In this document: one piece after another, positions 33,501 to 42,500 of the stretch
Position numbering within the stretch: the stretch's first letter is position 1
Layout: each line of letters opens with the position of its first letter
NCBI GenBank assembly: GCA_044866775.1
Contig: JBIOUG010000162.1
Location: forward strand, 1-64,000
Source: DASUNQ01 sp044866775
GTDB taxonomy: Bacteria > Acidobacteriota > Thermoanaerobaculia > Multivoradales > UBA5704
DNA: 64,000 nucleotides
Reading direction: 5' to 3'
Notes under the pieces: model-generated
Seen by the model: only the letters and a program-made list of their open reading frames with translations
What the model was told of the DNA's origin: nothing
Database searches by the model: none
Made by a program: the position numbers and the translations under genes

Positions 33501-36500
33501 GGAGGTGGTGGTGGTGGCCCGCTGCGCGGAAGGCGATACCCGCCTCGCGGCATACCTCGTGGCCGCGGGCGCGCTTTCCATCGTGGAGCTGCGGGGCTTC
33601 GTCGCCGCCCGCGTGCCCGACTTCATGGTGCCCTCCTGGTTCGTGCAGCTGGCGGCGCTGCCGTACACGGCGAGCGGGAAGCTGGACCGAAAGGCGCTGC
33701 CGGCGCCCGAAGCCGCGGCCCTCCCTCGCGCCCAGTACGTGGCACCGCGCAACGGAGTGGAGGAGGTGGTGGCGGCCACCTGGGCGGCGATCCTCGCTCT
33801 CGGGCGGGTCGGCGTGAGTGACGACTTCTTCGCCCTGGGCGGGCACTCGCTGGCCGCCAGCCGGGTCGCGGCGCAGTTGCGGGAGGTCTTCGAGGTCGAG
33901 GTCCCCCTGCGGAGGTTCTTCGAAGCGCCGACGGTGGAGGCGATCGCCGCCGAGGTGACCGCACTGCTGGCGGCGGGTCAGCGGGCGCCGACTCCACCCA
34001 TCGGACGGCAGCCGCGGGATCGGCCGCTGCCCCTTTCCTTCGCCCAGGAGCGGCTCTGGTTCCTGCACCTGCTGCAGCCCGCTAGCGCGGCCTACAGCAT
34101 CCCCGTCGCCGTCCGCCTGCGCGGCGCCCTGGTCACTCGGGCGCTCGCCGCCGCCCTGGGCGAGGTCGTGCGGCGGCACGAGGTGCTGCGCTCGACCTAC
34201 GGGTTCTCGGAGGCTGGTCCGGTGCAAAGGATCGGGCCGGCGCGGGAATGGGCGGCTCCTGAGGTGGACCTCGCTGCGCTGCCGCCGAGCCGGCGGGAGG
34301 AGGAGCTGCGGCGCCTGACCGTGGCGGAGGCTGCCCGCCCGTTCAATCTCAGCGCCGAGCCACCGCTGCGCGCGAGGCTGGTCCGTCTGGCAGATGAAGA
34401 CCACGCGCTGCTGCTCAATCTCCATCACATCGCGGCGGACGGCTGGTCGATGGAGGTGCTGGTCGGAGAGGTGGGTGCGCTCTACGCGACCGCGATCGGC
34501 GGCTACCCGTCGCCGCTCCCCGAGCTGCCAATCCAGTACGGCGACTTCGCCTGCTGGCAGCGCTCCTGGCTGAGCGGCGAAGAGCTGGAGCGGCAGCTCG
34601 GCTACTGGCGTGCGCAGCTCTCGGGTGCGCCGTCGGCTCTCGATCTCGGCACCGATCGCCCGCGCCCGCCGGTGCAAACGTTCCGCGGCGCACAACGGAG
34701 CCGGGAGCTGTCTGCGCCCTTCAGCGCCGAGCTGCGGACGTTCGGCCTGAGGGAGCGCGCGACGCCCTTCATGGTCCTCCTGGCCACGTTCGGCGCCCTC
34801 CTGTCCCGTCGCGCCCGGCAGGAAGAGCTGGTGGTGGGCGTTCCGGTGGCTAACCGCCCGCGGGCGGAGCTCGAGCGGCTGATCGGGTTCTTCGTCAACA
34901 CGCTGGCCCTGCGCCTTGACGTGGCGGGGGATCCGAGTTTCCGCAAGCTGCTCGGCCGGGTGCGGCGGACGGTGCTCGACGCGTACGCCCACCAGGGCCT
35001 GCCCTTCGAGAGGTTGATTCAGGAGCTCCATGTCGAGCGGGCCCTCGACCGCTCACCCCTGTTCCAGGTGATGCTGGTGCTGCAGAACGCGCCTGCCGCA
35101 CGGCTGGAGGTGCCCGCGCTCAGCGCCAGTCTGCTGGAGGCGGAGAATCGGACCGCCAAATTCGAGCTCACTCTGAGCGTCGCCGAGGGTGGCAGGGGCT
35201 TCGCGCTGCTCGCGGAGTACAACACGGACCTGTTCGACGGCACGACCATCGATCGGTTGCTCGCCGATTTCGAGCGCCTACTTCGTGCCGCTGCCACGTC
35301 CCCTACGCTCGGCCTCGACGATCTCCCATGGCTCGACGAGGCGGAGCGGCATCAGCTCCTACGCGAGTGGAACGACACAGCCACCGCCGGGCCGAGGGGC
35401 GAAGGCTGGCTCCACCGGCTGATCGCGGAACAGTGCGCAGCGTCGCCGGGCGCGCCGGCGGTGGAGTGCTGCGGGGAGTGGTTGAGCTACGGGGAGCTCG
35501 ACGACCGAGCCCGGCGGCTCGCACGCGCGTTGCGGCGCTCGGGAGTGTGGCCCGAAGCGATCGTGGCGGTCGACATGGGCCGGTGCCTGGATCTCGTGCC
35601 GACCCTGCTGGGGATCCTGAAAGCGGGCGGCGCCTACCTGCCCCTTGACCCGAGCTGGCCCGTCGCGCGGCGCTCCTTTATCCTGGCCGAGGCCGGCGCA
35701 CGGGTGGTGATCCGCGGGGACACCGCGAGTGCACTGCTGACTAGCGATGGGCCGGTTGCCGGCCCGGGCGAGGCCCTAGGTGGGGAGGAGCCGGCCGACT
35801 CGGTCACCGGAGAGTCTCTCGCCTACGTGCTCTACACCTCGGGCTCGACGGGCGCTCCCAAGGGAGTGATGGTCACGCACCGCGGGCTGATCCACTACCT
35901 GGGCTGGTGCGTGCGGGCCTACGACCTGGGACCGGGAGGCCTGGTCCCGGTGCACTCGCCCGTGGGCTTCGACCTGACGGTAACCGGACTGTTCGCGCCA
36001 CTGCTGGTGGGGGGAATGGTCTCGCTGCTCCCGGAAGGGGAGGAGTGGACCGCGCTCACGACCACACTCACGCGGGAGCCGCGCCTGGCCCTGCTCAAGG
36101 TGACTCCGGCCCACCTCGGCATGCTCAACGCGCTGGTTCCGGCAGAGGACGTCGCCGGAAAACTGGGGGTTCTGGTGGTCGGAGGCGAAGCGCTGGAAGG
36201 CGAGGTCGTCTCACCCTGGCTGTCCGGCATGCGAGGAGCGCGGGTGGTCAACGAGTATGGGCCTACCGAGACGGTTGTCAGCTGCGTCTACGAGCTGCCG
36301 CGGAAGGCGCTGTCGGGGCCAGTGCCGATCGGGCGTCCCGTCGCCGAAACCCGGCTGTACGTGCTCACCCCGCAGCGCGCGCCCGCGCCGTTGGGCGTGG
36401 TGGGAGAGCTGTTCATCGCCGGAGCCGGTCTGGCGCGGGGCTACCTGGCCCGACCCGACCTGACGGCGGAGAGGTTCCTGCCGGACCCCTTCGCGCAGGC

Positions 36501-39500
36501 GCCGGGCGAGCGCATGTACCACACCGGCGATCTCGCCCGGTACCGCGTGGATGGGGAGCTCGAGTTCGTGGGCCGCGCCGATCATCAAATCAAGATCCGC
36601 GGCTATGGCATCGAGCTGGGAGAGACTGAAGCCGCCCTCGAACAGCACCCACGGGTTTCGCAGGCCCTCGTGCAGGCCCGCGAGGACCTCCCGGGCGACC
36701 GGCGACTGGTCGCTTACGTCGAGATCGCGGCGATCTGGCGCGAGGTGCTGCGCGTCGAACAGGTGGGCTTGCACGAGAACTTCTTCGACCTCGGTGGCCA
36801 TTCGCTCTCCCTGGTGGAAGTCCGCCGTCGGTTGATGGAATTGGTCGGCCACGACATCTCGATGACGGAGATGTTCCGCTATCCCACGGTGGCCTCGCTA
36901 GCCGGCTTCCTCGCCGCGGACGGAGCGCCCGCCATGCGCCAGCCGGAAGTGGAGCGGGCAGCGGGCTCGGCCGAACGCCTGGAAGATCCGGCCATCGCAG
37001 TGGTCGGAATGAGCGGCCGCTTCCCGGGCGCGAGCTCGGTGCGCCAGTTCTGGCAGAACCTGCGGCGAGGCGTCGAGTCCATTTCCTTCTTCTCCGCCGA
37101 GGAGTTGCGCTCAGCGGGCATCCCGGCCGGGCTGCTGGCGAACCCCAACTACGTACGGGCGAGGGGTATCCTGGAGGAGGCCGATGCCTTCGATGCCCGG
37201 TTCTTCGGCTACAGCCCCCGCGAGGCCGAGCTGATTGATCCGCAGCATCGCGTGTTTCTGGAGTGCGCCTGGGAAGCGCTGGAGTCCGCCGGCTACGAGC
37301 CCGCGACCTACCCAGGCCGGATCGGGGTATTGGCCGGTGTCAGCGCCAGCACCTACTGGCTCCACCTGCTCTCGCATCCCGAGGTGGCGGTCTCGGTGGA
37401 TCAGGCGGTGATCGCCAACGACAAGGACTTCCTGCCAACCCGGGTGTCGTACAAGCTGGGCCTCAGGGGACCCAGCATCAGCGTCCAGACCGCCTGCTCG
37501 ACCTCTCTCGTTGCCGTTCACCTGGCCTGCCGCTGTCTGCGCGTCGGTGAAGCGGACATGGTCCTGGCAGGGGGTGCCTCGGTGCGCAGCGCGCAGCGCT
37601 CAGGGTACCTCTACCAGGAAGGGGGGATCCTCTCCGCCGACGGCCACTGCCGGGCTTTCGACGCCCACGCGAGCGGCACGCTGCCGGGCGACGGCGTCGG
37701 CATTGTTCTTCTCAAGCGGTTGCAGGACGCGCTGGCGGCCGGAGATGAGATCCATGCCGTGATCTTGGGCTCGGCGATCAACAACGACGGTGGTCACAAG
37801 ATCGGCTTCACGGCACCCAGTGTCGAGGGGCAGTCGGAGGTGATCCGGGCCGCTCTCGCCGAAGCCGGCGTGGGACCGGAGACGATCTCTTACGTGGAAG
37901 CCCACGGCACGGCGACCGCCCTCGGCGATCCGGTCGAGGCCGCTGCCCTGCTGGCGGCCTATGGTCGGGCGGAGGAGAGCGGCTGCGCCCTGGGGTCGGT
38001 GAAGACCAACATCGGTCATCTCGATGCCGCCGCCGGCATCGCCGGGCTGATCAAGACAGTGCTCGCCCTGGAGAACCGCTTGATTCCTCCGAGCTTGCAC
38101 TTCACGAGGCCAAACCCGGAAATCGACTTCAGTGGCCGCTTCCACGTCAATACCGAGCTGGCGCCGTGGCCTGCCGCGGCCGACAGACCGCGCCGTGCCG
38201 GTGTGAGCTCGTTCGGAATGGGCGGCACCAACGTCCACCTGATCCTCGAGGAGGCTCCACCGGTCGCGCCCTCGGGGCCCTGCCGTGCGTGGCAGCTGCT
38301 CGTGCTCTCCGCAAGGTCGCCCGAGGCGCTCGCTGCGGCCACCGCCAACCTGCACGCCTTCCTCGCCGGCAACGAGGAGTACGAGCTGGCGGATCTGGCC
38401 CATACGCTCCAGGTTGGCCGGCGGGCTTTCGAGCACCGCAGGGCAGTGATCTGCCGCGACCGCGGCGACGCCGCCCGCGCTCTCGAGGCCCTGGACCCGG
38501 AACGGGTCGCGACGGGGGATGGCGAGCCCCGCAGGCGAAAGGTCTGTTTCCTCTTCCCGGGCCAAGGAAGCCAGCACCCCGGCATGGGGCGCGAGCTTTA
38601 CGCGGCCGAGGCGGGCTTCCGCCGGCACGTCGATCTCTGCGCCAAGCTCCTCCTTCCGCGCCTCGGGCTCGACCTGCGCAGCCTCTTCGATCCAGGGCGC
38701 GCTCGCGATGATCTCGGCCCGCTCGAGATCGACGAGACCTGGCTTGCCCAGCCGGTTTTATTCGTCTGCGAGTACGCCCTGTCCAGGCTGTGGATGGAAT
38801 GGGGCGTGCGGCCGGCGGCGATGGCAGGCCATAGCATCGGTGAGTATGTGGCTGCCTGCCTGGGCGGCGTCTTCTCCCTCGAGGAGGCGCTGGACCTTGT
38901 CGCCTTGCGCGGACGGCTGATGCAGAGCTTGCCCCGCGGCAGGATGGTCGGCATCGCCCTGCCGGAGGAGGAGATCCGGTCGCTCTTGGGCGAGCGGCTC
39001 TCCGTGGCCGCGGTCAATGGGCCAAGCCTCTGCGTGGTATCCGGGCCGGCCGACGCCGTCGGCGAGTTGGAGGAGCGGCTCTCCGCCGCTGGCGTCCACT
39101 GCCGGGCGCTCGCGACCTCGCACGCGTTCCACTCGCGGATGATGGAGCCGATCCTCCAGCCGTTCGGCGACAGGCTGCGACGGATCGGCCTGCAGCCGCC
39201 GGAGATCCCGTTCCTGTCGAACCTGACGGGCACGTGGATCCGCCCGCAGGAGGCGACGGATCCGAACTACTGGACCCAGCACCTCCGACACACGGTCCGC
39301 TTCGCGGAGAACCTGCGGGAGCTACTGCGCGATCCGGAGTCCACTCTGCTCGAGGTCGGGCCGGGGAAGATCCTGAGCACCCTGGCCGGGCGACATCCGG
39401 ACCGGGACGCCGGAGCCGCGATCGTTACGTCGTTGCCCGGCGCCGGCTCCGTGCACGGAGACGGGGCGGACCTCCTTGCGGCGCTGGGGAAGCTCTGGAT

Positions 39501-42500
39501 CGCTGGGGTCGAGATCCGATGGCCGGCCGTCTGCGCTCACGAGCGCCGACGGCGGATCGCGGCGCCGACGTACCCCTTCCAGCGCCAGCGCTACTGGATC
39601 TCGGCGCAACCGCCGCAGCTCGCTTCCGAACCTCGCCCGCGAACGAATCCTGCCGAGTGGCTCTATCTGCCATGCTGGAAGAAGACGGTTCCTCCCCGGC
39701 CGCGCGAAGACGGTGCTCCGCACTCCCCATGGCTGGTCTTCTGCGACACCCGCGGGGTGGGAGCGCTGGTGATTGAGCGCCTGCGGGCGGCCGGGGCGAC
39801 GGTGGTGCAGGTGGTGGCGGGAGAGCGGTTCGAGCGCCGCGAAGACTGCGCTTTCGCGGTCGCTCCCGGAGATCCGGCCGGCTATCGCGCGCTGCTGGCC
39901 GAGCTGCGGTCACGTGACCTGCTGCCGCGATCTGTCGTCCACCTGTGGAGCGTGACCTCGGCGGGGGCACCGACCCGGGCCTCGTGTGAGGCAGTCCAGG
40001 AGCTGGGCTTCTTCAGCTTGCTCTTTCTCGCCCAGGCGCTCGGCGAGCAGATGCCGGGCGAGCGGGTCCGCCTGGCGGTGGTCTCGAGCGGCATGCAGCC
40101 GGTCACCGGCGAGGAGGCCATCGATCCCGGCAAGGCGACGCTCCTGGGCCCCTGCCGTACCATCCCGCAGGAGTTCCCGGCCATCGCCTGCCGCAGCATC
40201 GACGTCGTCGTCGAGCCGCCGTCGCACCCGGACGCGCTCGGCCGCCAGCTCGTCGACGAGTTGATGTCGGACGCCGAGGAATCGGTCGTCGCCTACCGCG
40301 GAAAGCACCGTTGGGTCGAGGCCTTCGAGCCGGTGGAGGCCGCGCCGCCGGCGACCCGGCAGGAGCTGGTGCGGCCAGGGGGCACCTATTTCATCACGGG
40401 CGGTTTGGGCGGGATGGCGCTCGCGCTGGCAGATCACCTGGCATCCGTCTACGGCGCTCGCTTGGTGCTCGTGGCGCGTACGCGCCTTCCCGAGCGTGAT
40501 CGGTGGGACGAGTGGGTCGCGACCCACGGGGAAGTGGATCGGACGAGTCGCAGAATCCTGCGGCTGCGCGAGCTCGAGAAGTACGAAGGGAAGGTGCTCG
40601 TGCTCACCGCCGACGTTGCCGATCCCGATCAGATGCGGCAGTCCGTGGCCGAGGCGCGCCGGCGCTTCGGCCCGATCCATGGCGTCATCCACGCCGCAGG
40701 CGCGCCGCCCTCGGGGCTGATGCAGTGGAAGACCAGGGAGTCGGCGGTCGCGGTGCTCGCACCGAAGGTGGCCGGCACCTGGGTCCTCGACGAGATCTTC
40801 GGCGACGAGCTGGACTTCATGCTCCTCTGCTCCTCGATCTCCTCGGTTCTTGGGCAGGTGGGGCGGGTTGACTACTGCGCGGCGAACGGGTTCTTGGATG
40901 CCTTCGCCCACTACCGCTTCGGGACGGGGAAAACCCACGTCGTCTCGGTCTGCTGGGACACCTGGCGCGACGCGGGTATGGCGTTCGATGAAGCGCTCCG
41001 GCGCGGTCAGGACCCACGGCGGGTGATCTCAGTGGGAATGTCCGCCAGCGACGGCGCCGAGGTCATGCGCCTGGCTCTGGCCGCGCGCACGCCGCAGCTC
41101 GTGGTGTCGATTGAGGACTTCCGCGCCGCCGCCGAACGCCTGCAGCAGCAGGCGGCACTGCCGGCGGCCGGGCAGGCCCGGGTCACGGCCATGCGGGCGC
41201 ACCCGCGGCCCAGCCTGAGCTCTCCGTACGAGACTCCGGGGAACCACGCGGAACGCGCCGTCGCCAGCATCTGGGAGGGAGTCTTCGGCATCGCCGGCAT
41301 CGGCGTCCACGACGACTTCTTCGAGTTGGGCGGAGACTCCGTGCTGAGCCTGCAGATCCTCGCCAGGTTGCACGAAGCGGGGCTGCGGCTGACGCCGAGA
41401 CAGGTCTTCGAGCTGCGGACCGTCGCCGAGATGGCCGCCGCCGCGGACGGCCGCAGCGCCGCGCCGGCCGAGGAGCCGGGCCCCGCCGCGGGCGACGTGC
41501 CGCTCACCCCGATTCAACGCTGGTTCTTCGAGCGGAACCCCGCCGACCCACATCACTTTAACCAGTCGATGCTCGCCGTCGTGCAACGGCCCCTCGCCGC
41601 GGCCGTGCTCGAGCGTGCGGTGGAGGCGCTGCTGCTCCACCACGACGCCCTGCGACTGCGCTTCGCCCCCGACGGGCCCACGGGCTGGCGGCAGTGGACC
41701 GAGGCGCCGGGCGGAGCGAGCCCGGTGGCCTGCGTCTCGCTCTCGGAGCTTCCTGCCGCGGCGCGCGGAAAAGCGACCGAGCGGGCCGCGGCAGAGCTGC
41801 AGGCGAGCCTCGATCTGGCCCGCGGCCCCTTGCTGCGGGTGGTCTCCTTCGACTTCGGCAGCGACAGCCCGGGGAGACTGCTGATCATCGTTCATCACCT
41901 GGTGATCGACGCGGTGTCGTGGCGCATCCTGCTCGCCGATCTGGAGACCGCCTACCGCCAGCTCGAGCGTGGCGAGCGCGCGTCGCTGCCGGCGAAGACC
42001 ACGTCGTTCCAGCGCTGGGCGAGGCGGCTGCAGGAGTACGCGGAGGGGGCCGACGTCGGCCAGTCCCTGGCGTACTGGGCCGACGAGCGGCGCCGCCATG
42101 CGGGCGGCCTCACGACCGACCTGCCGGGCGGGGCCAACACCGTGTCCTCGGCGCGCTCGGTGAGCGTGACGCTCGACACCGCCGCGACCCGGATCCTGCT
42201 CCACGAGCTGCCGCGCGTCCGGCGGGTCAACGTCCAGGAGGTGCTGCTCACGGCGCTCGCGCTCGCCTTCCACGGCTGGAGCGACTCCGGAATCCTGATC
42301 GACCTCGAAGGGCACGGACGGGAGCCCATCTTCGACGACGTCGATCTCTCGCGCACGGTGGGCTGGTTCACGGCCCTCTCGCCCGCGCTCGTGCGCCTGG
42401 AGACCACGGCGCCGCTCGCGGCGCTGGCGTCGGTCAAGGAGCAGCTCCGGGAGATGCCGGGCCCGGGCCTGAGCCATGCCCTGCTGCGCTATCTGAGCCC

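Noticed and set aside
31471..35031. 1186-codon minus-strand open frame opposite PKS/NRPS 5
   Set aside because: It mirrors A and C domains of the real gene, is low-complexity and has no family motif.
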